Assembly (NCBI GenBank): GCA_000499405.2
Contig: HG738137.1
Coordinates: 26,465,832-26,529,831 of the forward strand
From: Onchocerca volvulus
Taxonomy: Eukaryota; Nematoda; Chromadorea; Rhabditida; Onchocercidae
Direction: 5' to 3'
DNA length: 64,000 bases
The notes below the pieces were generated by a model. It searched no databases. It worked only from the letters and a program-made list of their open reading frames with translations, and was not told the origin of the DNA. Shown one piece after another: positions 12,848 through 25,032 of this stretch (its first letter is position 1; each line of letters begins with the position of its first letter). The position numbers and the translations under genes are program-made.

Positions 12848-14758
12848 TTAGACAGTTACGACATTAGATTTCAATTTCTTGACATATACATCCGGAATGG
12901 GTCGTGCCATTCCTCTCAACAGTTCTACCGTACTTTTACCTCGTTCTTTACATTCATATTCGATCATCTGTCGCCAAAATGCCACATTTGGCGATATGAT
13001 TGGTCTTTTATCTAGTACATCATAATATGCTTCTCTCAGGCTTAATCCTTCGTTGAGTACCAAAGACATTATACACAGCGAAGAAGAACGGCTAATCCCA
13101 GCGGCACAATAAATTAGTGTCTTTCCATTCTATAAAAAAAAAAGATTTTTCTTGAACGTAATTTAAATTTTTCCTCTAAAATCTGAAGCATATTTGATTT
13201 ATCACCAATATGAGCATTACTGCCTTTTTCACAGCTCCTTTGAATTTTTATAAATTCCCTAATAATTATAGCTAATATAAATGAATTAGTTTTATGTAAA
13301 TCAGTTACCACATGATAATATCTTTTAGCTCTTTGAAATTTTCATAAATATATTCATCTTATCTCAGAACTAAACAATCGTTACTATTGCTGACATTTCC
13401 CCACCTCATTGAATACTATGAATGTCGAAATTAAAAATACTAGTATCAGATATTAAATTACTATGTGTTATCGAAAGGCTTTGCTTAGAACATCATATTC
13501 CAGAACCTTTTTCTGTGCATCCTGAATAAACTGTGCAGCACTGGCAAAATGGGGTGTAAGGTTGGCGATCAAAGAATCATCCACCATAATGTCTAGAAAT
13601 GTGATCCCTTCATAATGCGGATTGTTCGGAAGATTGGTCGCATCAATTATGTGTGTTATCCCAAGGTCTCGTAGTTTCTGGAATGAATCCAAAGAAAAAT
13701 TTGAAAAAGGACTCGTAAAAAGCATTTTTCTAACTACTTCAAATCTTGAAAAAAAAATTCATGTTATTGCATTGACAATACATTGCTTTAGGATAGCACT
13801 TTTCTTCCACTCAATTTTTCTGAAAATCATATTTTTCAAATTCCAAACATTTTCTAAATACTGATGATGAAATATTTTGAAACCCAGATGAAATATTCTT
13901 TTGCAAATCTTTTCAATTACCTACAATTTCTTATTTCTTCAGTTTCGATTTTCAATTTTAATAAGCCCTTATTTTTTGAATATATTGTAACAGATTAATA
14001 TCAATCCACAACTGTCAGATTTTCAAAAAACAAAGTGGTGAACCATCATGAAATTCACTATTTCAAAGATAATACATAATGATAACGTATCAACAGAGAA
14101 AAAAAAATCCACTACTTAAGTAAAAAATGTTAACAGTAGTACGGAAAGAGAAAAGAAGTTCAATAAAATAACTGATCCATAAAATACAAAATATATTCTT
14201 ATAAACAGCTTAAAATATTTTCTTAATATTTCTTGTAAAATCTGTATGAGCAAAATAAACTAACTGCTTGTTCATTTATAAAAGATTTCCAAAATTCAGA
14301 GTTTTAAATGTTTGTAGTGCTTGAATGATAATCTCGGGTTCACATATTGAATGTTCTTTTTCTTATACTATTTTGATTCTTCTTTTTTCCATTAAGTCTT
14401 GTAAATTTTATTCCTCTTTTTTTCTCATGTCCCATAGCAATTAGCTGATCAAAATGTAACTTTTAAATTTTGTGAAAGATTTCCGAAAAGACTTTTATTG
14501 AACAAAAGTTTAATAATTAGATACAATTTTGTGATAGTATAATGCTTCTCATTTGAACAAACAATTCTTAAAATATGATATCTCCGATTGAAAGAATTCA
14601 TAGGAGGTTACCAAAACTGCTTATCAAACTGGCTCATTTCTAACAATAGCTACAGAATTTCACGAACAAAGGCTTACCTTCTCTGTAACACAGCCAAAGC
14701 CGCTTAGGTAAAGATAAGGTCGAACTTCCGAAATATCGCATAATTTTGGAGTAACCAT
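12848..14758 (-). CDS. Small dual-specificity protein phosphatase, DUSP14/18/21 type
   Basis: Predicted cytosolic tyrosine/serine-threonine phosphatase. Three phase-0 exons on the minus strand, 14758-14678, 13677-13507 and 13129-12848, give 177 aa (DUSP14 is 198). Exon 1 gives MVTPKLCDISEVRPYLYLSG, the usual 'I..I.P.LYLS/G' opening. The likely general acid is Asp61 (VDDSLIANL). The P-loop is YCAAGISRSS, with Cys92 and Arg98 intact, but the usual His before the Cys is Tyr91. The C-terminal half (LREAYYDVLDKRPIISPNV, then FWRQMIEYE, GKSTVELL and IPDVY) closely follows DUSP14-type proteins. It is a single catalytic domain with no MAP-kinase-binding domain. Its 5' end faces the divergent cyclophilin gene 2 kb away. 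Confidence 0.9.
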
Positions 14759-16806
14759 CGATTGATGTGATCTGTGGTTTGTTCCTTACATACACCATAT
14801 ACCAGCCCAACAGTGGACTTTAATTTTGTTTTATTTTTTGTATAGCATTTGTTTAATCAATACTAAACAGCCTTTGATCTGAAAATAACAAAAAAAATTA
14901 AACAAATATATTTATATTTATTTAGCTTTAATTATATGACGAATATGTAAAAGAAATTCACATTAAACTAAATCAATCATCAAATCGTTCGTTCAGTTAT
15001 CACTAATATAATTCTGATAGCAAAGAGCAGTATAATAAGATGAAATTGCTTTTATGTTTTCAAAAATACTAAAAAAAATATGAAAGCAAACAAATATGAG
15101 GAAGATCGTTACTCACATGGAGTATAAACATCTGATGTTATAAAAATAACTTGACGGGAAATTTCTTGAAGTTTATTTTGAATATTTGCAAGTTAATAAA
15201 AAGCAACCAAGAAATATCTTCAAAAGTAGCGTATTTAATAATTCTCTTCTCACCAATATATATGAAGCAGCTTTTTTTCACGCCTGTCTAATATAGTAAC
15301 AGGAAATTTCAATCTTATTCAGAAAAGCTGAAGGTTGAAAATTCTCAAAAAAAAAAGAAAAAAAAAATTCTGAAGACATTTGAGAAAAATAACTAAAGAT
15401 TTTTCTGAAAAGTTATGCGCATTTCTTTAACGATTTTTGATTTCCTTAGTTTCAAGAAACAGACGATCGGTCTTTACATTATTACCAAAGGCTCTTAAAA
15501 ATCGATAACTAATTCCTGGATACAAATCACACCATAAGTTTTATAATTCCTCATATTCAAGTGCAGTTAGATAAAAGTTGCATTGGTTGATTAATTCATT
15601 CTCAGTATTCACTGTAGGTGATAAATAAATTTACAGGAAACCTCATTATTTCTTATTTAAATGAATACTATAGTTTGAAAATTCTCTCAAGGTATTCAAG
15701 AAATTTGGAATTTCTTGAAAAACTTACGAGAGAGAGAAGAGATCATTAAACTTCACCCCATATTTGTATTTTATCGGAGGAAAAGACGAGATCGATTAAT
15801 AAAATTATAGAATTATAAATTGTAGAAAATGATCGAATCTACTAAATTTCAAAACTTATTCGTCGGGGAAAAAGAAACTTTACATATATTTAATAGAATT
15901 GGAAATCGTTTCAAAGAAATCTTTAGCATTACGATTGTCAGCTTAATTCAAATAGTATATTTATGTTTAATATATAATAAAATAAGTTTGTTTCAACTTA
16001 AACATTTTAAAGAATATAACTGAAAACGAAATATACAACAGCTATCGCCTCTTTTGAGAAATGGAATTTTTAAAACATAGAATGATCAATATAACTATAT
16101 TGTGCAACGGATTCGCAGCAATAAAAATGGAATTCAGTTTCTTTCTTCCGATTAAAATCAAAACGAATAATTTAAGAAATTAAATTTACTTAATAAAACG
16201 GAATCCCACGCAATAGCATGATAATATCCAAATGACCTTGAGATGTCCGGTGATGTGAAATATTGGTCAGCCGAGAACAAGTTGATGGAGTAGAAAGTAG
16301 TCAAATTTTGTTGAGCATGGAAAGGGCCAAGCAGGATGCAATGCGGAAGTGATCATGTATCTCTGAGACTGACAAGAAGTTCAGATTCTATGAAACTGAG
16401 AAAAGAGCCAAGTATTGCATGAGGAGAGAAGTAAGAAACAAGTGAAACAGAGTTAGCAATTAATTTACGAATAATCAAAAAAGCAATCTGCTGAAATTTT
16501 ATACAAACTTGGCTTTGAACGACTTGGACATTTCCTTCAACAACGAAACTGTCATGCCAAGATCCCCATCTATCAAGAAAATGAAACTTGGTTTTCAGGC
16601 GGAATTCAGTGTATTTGGCGTACGGTATTCTGCGGCGCGGCCCACACGGTTTTATCGACCAGTAGTTTTTGAAATGTTTGTCGATTTTCAAGTATTTTTT
16701 AATGCATTTCGTGATCCGTATGATAGAGTAGTTTGTTAAAAATCTTTACTGTAATCATTTAGCTTTGGTCAATTATACGTCAATTATACGTGGCACGTGC
16801 ATTTAT
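14759..16806. other. Divergent intergenic region between phosphatase and cyclophilin
   Basis: This is shared upstream DNA of two divergently transcribed genes. Most is AT-rich with no recognised content. A GC-richer patch at about 16500-16740, just before the cyclophilin, is open on both strands (plus 16509-16739, minus 16353-16691). Neither translation resembles a known family and neither has a convincing splice context, so promoter/5' UTR function is more likely. Confidence 0.45.
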
Positions 16807-18073
16807 ATGTCGGTCACGTTGCAGACGACATTGGGCGATATCAAAATCGAATTATATTGCGATTTATGTCCGAAAACCTGTGAAGTAAGAATTGTTATCT
16901 ATTTACAAGAAATATTTCGTACATTTAATTTTCAGGAAGTATATTTTGAATCATTATAGAAACGATCTTTAATGCAAGAAACTAGCTTGACTTTGTTCTA
17001 CTCACAAGATTATTACGTGTCATTCCATTGCATACTGAGATTATTATACGTGATCGTATATATTACGTATAATTGTATTATGCACTTAGCTTCACTGAAT
17101 GTGAAATCATGATGTGATTCTATCATATTATATTATGACACTATAATATATATGTTGTCTATAAAAAGTCATTTTTGGAATAATTCATCATATTTTACCT
17201 ATTTCAGCTCTTTTCATTTTTTAGCACTAAACTGCCTATTTGCAGAATTTCTTAGCATTGTGTGCAAGCGGTTACTACGATAACTGCATTTTTCATCGCA
17301 ATATCAAAGATTTTATGGTACAAACTGGTGATCCAACTGGTACTGGTAAAGGAGGTGATAGTATTTGGGGTGGACCGATTGAAGACGAATTAAACGCAGC
17401 TTTGAAGGTATCTTTTCTAGAAATGTGGCTCATGTTGTTTTTATGTCATGTTTAGATGTTTTCGTGTTGGCTCTATTTATTTTTGCTGTAAGATTTTGTG
17501 AAGTTTTGCTAATGATTTAGTTTTTGAGCTGCAGAAATAAACATCACGTGTTTCTTAACCCAATATATCGTTGCAGCACGACGCTAGGGGCGTTGTGTCT
17601 ATGGCTGGTAACGGACCAAATACAAGTCGATCGCAATTTTTCATCACATACGCAAAACATCCAACATTGGACTTGAAATATACTGTTTTCGGACGGTTTG
17701 TTTTCTTTTTGTTGTAGTCTTTACTTTTGATATATACGGGTTTACTGATATTTAAAGAAGTATTTTTTGCTAGTATTATATTGTTTTGTATATTTTTGCC
17801 AGCATCATATTATTTTATATTCATTTTATAAAAAAGTATGCTTGTTTTTTTCTTTTTACTTAAGAAGCAAGTTAAAAAATTTCGTCGTTCATTTTACTTT
17901 ATTTTTGCTTAATCAAGATCCATATAATTTGCAGCGTAATAGACGGATTTGACGTATTGGACGAATTGGAGAAGGTTAAAGTTGACGCGAAATATCGACC
18001 AGTTGTTGAACAGAAAATTCAGAATGTCATTATCCATGCTAATCCGATTGCCGACATGGTTACTAGTTCCTAA
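16807..18073 (+). CDS. cyn-10: Cyclophilin-type peptidyl-prolyl isomerase, PPIL3/CYN-10 family
   Basis: Single-domain cyclophilin, probably a spliceosome-associated folding factor like PPIL3. Exons 16807-16884, 17246-17407, 17577-17695 and 17935-18073 join in phase to 165 aa (PPIL3 is 161). The N-terminus [19 protein letters not shown] is diagnostic for PPIL3-like members. Active-site residues seen: Arg44 in FHRN, Phe49, Met50, Gln52 in [15 protein letters not shown], and the [11 protein letters not shown] core. The position equivalent to CypA Trp121 is Thr and that of His126 is Tyr, so weak cyclosporin binding would be expected. The last exon gives [17 protein letters not shown] and a C-terminus [14 protein letters not shown]. 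The next gene starts 115 nt downstream on the same strand. Confidence 0.95.
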
Positions 18074-18188
18074 AAACGGTTTTTTGAGTCGCATTTCAAC
18101 ATATAATATTGCGTATCATCATTTTACTTTCTCTGCTTCATTTCTAACCAAAAGTAGACCCTCAACATCCCATCTCACAAATAGCATT

Positions 18189-19438
18189 ATGTTACGGCGT
18201 TTATCTGATACAAAAGATGATAAGCTGTCCAAACTCGACGAAAGGGATCCGGTCGAGGTAGAAAAACAAATGGATTTGGAAAGAATTCGAGAAATGCAGA
18301 AATATTTTGAACAGTATACTGAGGAATTCGTTGAGATGGAAACTCAGGAAACTCCATGCGAAATTATAACAAAATCAGGTATTTATTATCTAACTTTTCA
18401 GCTGAATTTCGGCACAGTTAACAGCGATTTAACATTTGAAAACGAAATACATTTTTTTTTTTTAGACATATTTGTTAAGAGGATTGAAAAGATAGAACTG
18501 GTATTTATTATATTATTGTTAATATTTTTATTGTAACTATATATTTAACTTTACATCGTATAGTATGAAATGATGTATATAGTCTTTTAAATTTGCTCCA
18601 GCTTTTTGCCTTTCTTGCAGATCGTTTACGCCAACGTCTTGAACCTTTGCTAAACTTCCAGCAAGATTCTTCAGCAGGTCCATTTAGTGTGAAAGAAATT
18701 GTGGACATATTGCGAGCGGAACGCGCCGAGGATATCATTTGCATTAAAGTGCCTATCGATGAAACACAAAACAAACATATTATCATTTGTACGCCACATA
18801 ATATGAGACATGGTGAAGCTATGGTACTTGCTATACGGAAATGTTTCAAGCTTAAGACTGATAATCAGGTTTGTTAGATTGCATTCCCTTGTTTATCTAA
18901 TTCCGTAAATTAATTTTTTACAAATTAAAATAGAATTGATTTCACGAAACAGAACTGTAGGAATTTAAATACGGACTAATTTTATGATGTTTTTTATAAT
19001 GTTGATGAGCAATCAGATACTTTTACTTCCCTACCTCTCTTCTTTTAAAGAATAACTTTGTGCAAAGTTAAAAGTAATAGGGAACTTTCGAAAAATGCAC
19101 TTTCGGTAATTGCTGTAGTAAGTATTACTTCTATCTGCTGTTGCTGTTAGCTTTTATTGTGAATGATGAATCATGTCGAATCACGGTATTTTTTTTCTTT
19201 TTTTTTTTAAAGAATTCTTAAATGAAGACTTTTGCATTTTAAGGTACAGCCACCAAAAAAAGCGAAAGTTGGTAGATGGTTGTGTTACACTTTCGAGGAT
19301 ATCTCATTACATATAATGACTCGTGAAGCGCGACTCAAGTATGATCTTGAAAGCCTTTGGGGTATCGGATGGGTGGAAATGTTAGAAGATGAAGTCGATT
19401 TTTTAAATCCTGAAATTCCAATGCCTGTTGCTAGTTAG
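18189..19438 (+). CDS. Mitochondrial ribosomal silencing/assembly factor, RsfS/MALSU1 family
   Basis: RsfS-family proteins bind uL14 of the large ribosomal subunit; MALSU1 does this in mitochondria. Exons 18189-18378, 18621-18868 and 19244-19438 give 210 aa. The RsfS domain spans roughly residues 85-200: FSVKEIVDILRAERAEDI, then IKVPIDETQNKHIIICT, HGEAMVLAIRK, WLCYTFEDISLHIMTREAR and YDLESLWGIGW, in the same order as MALSU1. The N-terminal about 65 residues are charged and poorly conserved (MLRRLSDTKDDKLSKLD); a mitochondrial targeting role for them is inferred. The start ATG at 18189 is chosen as the first in-frame Met after a possible acceptor near 18157; an upstream start is not excluded because the frame stays open to about 17949. 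The third acceptor (19244) is TTTTAAG rather than TTTTCAG. Confidence 0.88.
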
Positions 19439-19482
19439 GCTGGTTTTTTGTATTATATTTTTTTGTTTTTGTTATTTATGTT

Positions 19483-19495
19483 AATAAACAATAAA
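19483..19495 (+). terminator. Polyadenylation signals of the RsfS/MALSU1 gene
   Basis: Two overlapping AATAAA hexamers (19483-19488 and 19490-19495) lie 45-57 nt after the stop codon, the expected place for 3' end formation in a short nematode 3' UTR. Confidence 0.7.
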
Positions 19496-22400
19496 TTTGG
19501 GCAAAACTTGCTCGGGAAATTGTACTTCATTTGAATGCGAAGAATATGGAGTTGGGTTTCCCATGTTACGCTTTAATAGTATTGGACAAATGCAGGAATA
19601 TGGGCATCTATTTACAGGTTTCAGTCTAAAATAAATGTAGATTCAATTTAAAATTGACGAATTAGCAGAGAGTATATTCTGCTGTTTTATTGTCATGTTA
19701 AGGAATGAAAATAGGACTGTAACTGATATTACTCTAGTTTGTTTTTATTATGATTTTTTATAAAAATATTTCACCTATATTATTTTTGAAAAAACTATTG
19801 TGATTGGAAAAGATTCATCTCTTTCGAATAGGCTTCAAGTGCTGTTTTCTGTGCTGACTTAAATGAGAAAAGAGTTTTGACAGTAAGTGACTGTTAAATT
19901 AAATGCCATCAGAAGTCAGAAACAAAATATTTGATTAAAATATTTCAATTATGAGAAAACTAGAAATAACACAATTTCAAATTTCATTGTAATGGATGAA
20001 ACTTAATTCATCAGAACTATTGTAAAGTTCAAGAAGTTCAAGCATTTCTCTTACTGTCATCTTCATTATTACCATGCATCTTATCTTTATTCTTGTTTAG
20101 TCTTAATTCTATCCCTTTCTTAAGAGAAATGAGTTCAAATAGAGAGTAAAATAATTAAAAGACGACGATTAAGTAATATAAATAGAATATTGAAGAATGT
20201 TCCACAATAATGTTGCCAAAGAGATGTTTTCATTTAGTGCAATATTTAATTGGCCTTCAAATTTACATAAGTTAATAGATGAGGTAAATAACGTAATTTC
20301 TTGTTTATTAAGCAGCATTGAATAATATTTAGAGTTTTTGGTGTTGTTTATTTGTTTTTCACTTGGAATTCTCTTTCGAATTCTTGTCTTCATGAATGCA
20401 ACTTAATTTATTTCTTTTAAAATTACTCTCCTTCTTGCATTTCTTGTCTAACTCTAATTGTGTCTTCATCTCAGTCGCCTTTGTCTATTTATCAAATTTT
20501 TTAAGAATGTACATTTCGTTAATGAACCAAGACTACAATTTTCGCCAAACACTTCAATTGCCTACGAGAAGATGAGCTTCGCTGAAAGTTTTAATGCCAT
20601 GAAGTAAACATGTTAGCAACGTATAAAATTTTTCCAAAAAGTATAAAGATTTGCTTAATTTTCGAGAATTTCACTTTTAATACCTTCACTATTCACTATT
20701 AAAGAAAAATTTGTATATCATGAATAAATTTGTCACTTCACCAAAAAAATGCACAAAATGTCTTTATTTGATTGTCCTAGTGAAAGTAATTTAATTACAG
20801 TATGAATTGGTTAGGCTGAGAGACTATGCATATAACCAAATTATAATTTCGTCTAAACTTCAGTCCTCGTTTTCTGCAAAAGGCTAAAGAACATTTGCTT
20901 GCAAAAATTACGGAGACAAGCGTTAACATAATTTGTCTTCTCAAACTTTGATCTTTTGGATTTTATATTTAGTATTTCAAAATTTTGTAGTTATTATAAT
21001 TTTTGAAGTCAATGAAGGATGAAATGATTTGGCTAATTTTATTATTAGATCTTGCGGATTATAATTTTTTTTTACTACTTTTATACACTCATCTGAGATT
21101 TACAGATTTACGGATATATTACGACCGGAAGGACTGTCCAGTTACTAACCTCAAACTATTTACTTTATATTCAAAAACTGATCGAAAAAAATCCATCAGA
21201 ATAGGAAAATACCGCAAAAAGAGTCAGGATCGTAGTACAGATAAGTACGAAATGTGTTTACAAATAAAAAATACGAATGAATGAATACACATTTCAATTC
21301 AACATTATTCGGAAAACAAATCAGTCCAAAAATCTGACAACCAATTGAAATGAATATCTGATAAGGAATAACTGTACTTGAGTAAATATTATTCTTGCCA
21401 ATAATTAAATAATTAACACGTCGTTTAATAATTTAGCAGTTGCTAAAATCTTAGAATTGACCAATGATTTCATGCAGCACATATGTCCTGACAGAAATCT
21501 GTTTTTTTATTTTTTATATTTAAATAGCAAGTGTCTGATATAGTAAATTCTGGGTTTCTGTTGGTCCAGTTTGTTTATCAAGCTCATACTCTGATAACGT
21601 TAGCTTAATTTTCTGTGTCATTTTTGTAGCAAAGTTTTAGAGTCTTCAGAAAAGTTCAGCATATATTTTAGCTAACTTCTCTCCAATATTGGGTGACAAA
21701 TCTTTCGCGTTTCTAAATTCGTCCGTCAACGTAAATTGCCACCTATCAATGCTTCAAGTTTTTTAAATTTTTTTGGTTGCATTTTCCTCCATTATAGCAC
21801 TCACTATTATCCATGATAATGAAATCATCCGATGTTTGCTGCTTAAATATTAATATTAAAACAAAGTATATGCAAGAAAAAAAATAAATATTAAAGGTAG
21901 ATTAAAATAAATAATCCACCTATTGATTAAATTGATCGAGGCGCAGATATTCAGCACAATTTATTATACAAATTAGTGATTAATCAATTTAAATATCAAT
22001 GAATGTCGGGAAAACCGAAATTAATTCCCAACTAAAACTAATCAATATGGAAAATTACATAACCAAATGGTTAAAAAATTGTAAAACTTTTTTCCTTATG
22101 AGTCATCATCTGTAAAATTATCTCACATTATGTGCTTTGTCCACATCAAAACACTTCTGTTTACAGCTCCTTTCTCAAAAAAGGGCTGCAAACAATGAAA
22201 CAAAGGGCGACAAAAACACATTGTGTGCTTTGTCCATGCTCATTTACAACCACATCAAACATTTTTGCTTACAGCTAATAAAGTCATAAATCATGTGCTT
22301 GTAAAACTGTCATTGTGTTTAAATTCAATTAAACTGTTGTAACATTTTTTCCTTTGTTAACAATTTTTTTTCCCTTAAAATTACCTCAACATCAATTGTT

Positions 22401-25018
22401 TTATATCCCAATACGTCCAATTCTTAACATTGATATAACCCATTAAATTCCAAAAACAAAAACCCATTTTTTTCACTATTTATTGTTGCAAATTGTTTTC
22501 GCTCTGACTAGACGATCTAAAACCTCATTGCTATTGTCCAAGCTCCCAGTATTTTTCTCCAAAAACCCAATTAATATCACTCAATTTACTTCACTTATTT
22601 ACAATACATTCGTCTGATTTCTATTATACTGTTAATTACATATTAATTGATTACTACTATTCTGAATAAAGGAATTAATATAAATCTATTCCTTCCACAA
22701 CTCAAATCAAATTTCAAACCTTCCACAACAATGAAAGTAAAAATTACCACATAAAACTTCGAATTAAATAATCAATAAATCAATGATATAATGCGAAAAA
22801 AAAAATTTTTCTTTCGATGTTTCGCTTATCATTGATCTTTTTTTTCATAGATTTTTAGCAATCATTTTTACTATATCATTTGATTATCACTTCGTCTATC
22901 ATTCAGTTTGCAATAAACTAGAGAAATAGTAACGTCTATCCGAAATAATCTCTCGACAATCCTCATATCTCATAGAAGAAGTCATAATCAACAGGTGATA
23001 AGGTTCAAAAATTGGCTGGATAGATGTGGAAAAGTTCCGGAATAATTCCATCTGAAAATAGTGCTAACAGATGACACTTCTGTCACATCATGCAAGGCTT
23101 ACACATATCTTTCATAGCATTATTGTCGATCGAAATCTGCAATCAAACGAAAGGAAGAAACAACACTTACGAGTTCGAAAACTTTCAGCAAATTTGACGC
23201 CTCCTTATCAATCCTCTCCTGATAATGCTCTTAACAGTTTCATACAATACCGTACACTTATCAATAACAGAGGGAGAGAAGCAATGAACACAAGTTTTAC
23301 TGAATTATCGATGAGTCAATCTTCTTGATGAATGGATTGTTCAGATATGAATTCATAGTACCTCTGTATTGATCTTTCATTTTCATCGATGCTTCAGAAG
23401 AAGAATGAGTGAAAAGACTCTCTTTCTCATCGATTTTAATTCAAAATTACAATTTTACTTTTTTGAAAACTCCTAAACTTTTCCAGGCAATTAATGAATC
23501 AGCTGATGAATGTGATAGAGTAGATTCTTCTGGGGAATTATGAAAAATCAAAAGAGCAACAAAAGTGAAACAATCGGGATGAAATGAAAAGTTTATTGGA
23601 AGAAATATAATTCATTTAATAAGCATAATCTTGTCTTCAATTTCAAGAAGTTTGTTTCTTGCTGAAATTTTTAAATAGTTCATTTTGATCATCTTTTTAA
23701 TGATGAAGTCAGACTTTGATGGCAATTTTTTAAATTATTATTTGACTTCACAAAACTGAATTAAATTAATTATCCAATTAATGAAAGCATTTTATAAAAT
23801 CATTTATTCCATGCTTAATCATTTTATAAAATACTTTTTTTATATCGTTCTTTATTTATTTTCAATATTTCAGCTTTCTCATTCAAAAGGGAGAAAGGGA
23901 AACACGGACTTAAATACTTAGTAATGAATTTCCAACGAGAAGAAACTCTTTTTTTTCTGAATAGAAAAGAATATAAAAAACATCTTATTAATGGTTGTAT
24001 TAGCACAATGGCATAATTAATAGGATCAGAAAGATCAAAAATCAACAAAGAGTTATTAGTTAATTTAATAATTTATTTCTGAATACTTGCAAACAATCAT
24101 TTTTTATCATACATTTTTGACAGAATCTAATAGCTTTGGATTAAGTTCATTTCTTGCTAGGCAATATTAATCTGTTACTACTACTACTACTGATATCTTG
24201 ATATATGATATGGTGACGCTTATCTTTGATAATATTTACAGATTATCAGCAACTTGGATGATGATGATTTGTATACATAGAGCAATAATAAGGAGAAATT
24301 TGTCGTTCCAACACTTTACTGCGATTCTGTATTGCTTTCTTCGTATGAATTAACTGCTTTTTTGTTATTGAAATTATCCGCTTAAGTAGTAATATTAACT
24401 ATCTAATTTCCATTGATTAGTTCATATATCAGTTCTGATTAAAATATCAAATTAAAATATCCAGTATTAAAATATTAAAATATCGATTGGTTCAACTAAA
24501 GCGAGGAGATGATACATGTATGGAACAAAAACACCGTGAAATAAAGAATTAAGAATAAAGAACTTATTTTATATTAAATTCAATTCCCAAAATTAAAACT
24601 ATTCTACTCATAGTAGTGGTTTTTCGGGCTGACAGAAAATTAAGCGAATTACTAGAAGCAAATATTTATCTTTTCCTGATAAAACACACTTTATCAACCA
24701 TTAAAGTAAATGATAGATGATCAAATAAGATTATCATTGATAATGTATTTTATATGATTTTTGAAGATTTTTCTGAGAGCAATTCATGTTTGCAGTAAAT
24801 AAACGCGAGCGAACAAAGATTATGCTGCATATTAGAAATAATTTCTATTTCGATTTCCATCGATCGATAATGAATATTGATGTGCCGTATGCATAGTGGA
24901 AATTAAATTGTCTCTTTTATGAACATTTTCAATCTATAATTGACTTATTATTTGAGTAATACATTTGGATAGAGAAGGGATCGATTCATTGAGCGATTCA
25001 AGGAAAAGATTCAAATTG
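19496..25018. other. AT-rich intergenic region, no gene recognised
   Basis: This is 5.5 kb of AT-rich DNA between the tail of the RsfS gene and the 3' end of the PAN gene. I see no family motif or chain of phase-compatible exons. Two plus-strand open frames (21003-21284, 93 codons; 23071-23328, 85 codons) were examined. The second begins right after a plausible acceptor and is less AT-biased, but its translation is not recognisable. Confidence 0.45.
22131..22275. repeat. Diverged direct repeat
   Basis: A block beginning TGTGCTTTGTCCACATCAAA and ending TTTACAGCT (22131-22167) recurs in looser form at 22224-22275, where TGTGCTTTGTCCA and CACATCAAAC...CTTACAGCT flank an insertion. The copies are clearly related but diverged, suggesting an old local duplication. 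Confidence 0.55.
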
Positions 25019-25032
25019 TTTATTTGTTTATT
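25019..25032 (-). terminator. Polyadenylation signals overlapping the PAN gene stop codon
   Basis: On the minus strand AATAAA occurs at 25032-25027, overlapping the TAA stop, and again at 25024-25019. Both are candidate poly(A) signals for the PAN-domain gene. Their closeness to the stop implies a very short 3' UTR or an alternative downstream site. Confidence 0.4.

Noticed and set aside
23071..23328. 85-codon plus-strand frame just after a plausible AG acceptor
   Set aside because: No recognisable domain or partner exon; kept only as a weak candidate in the intergenic entry.
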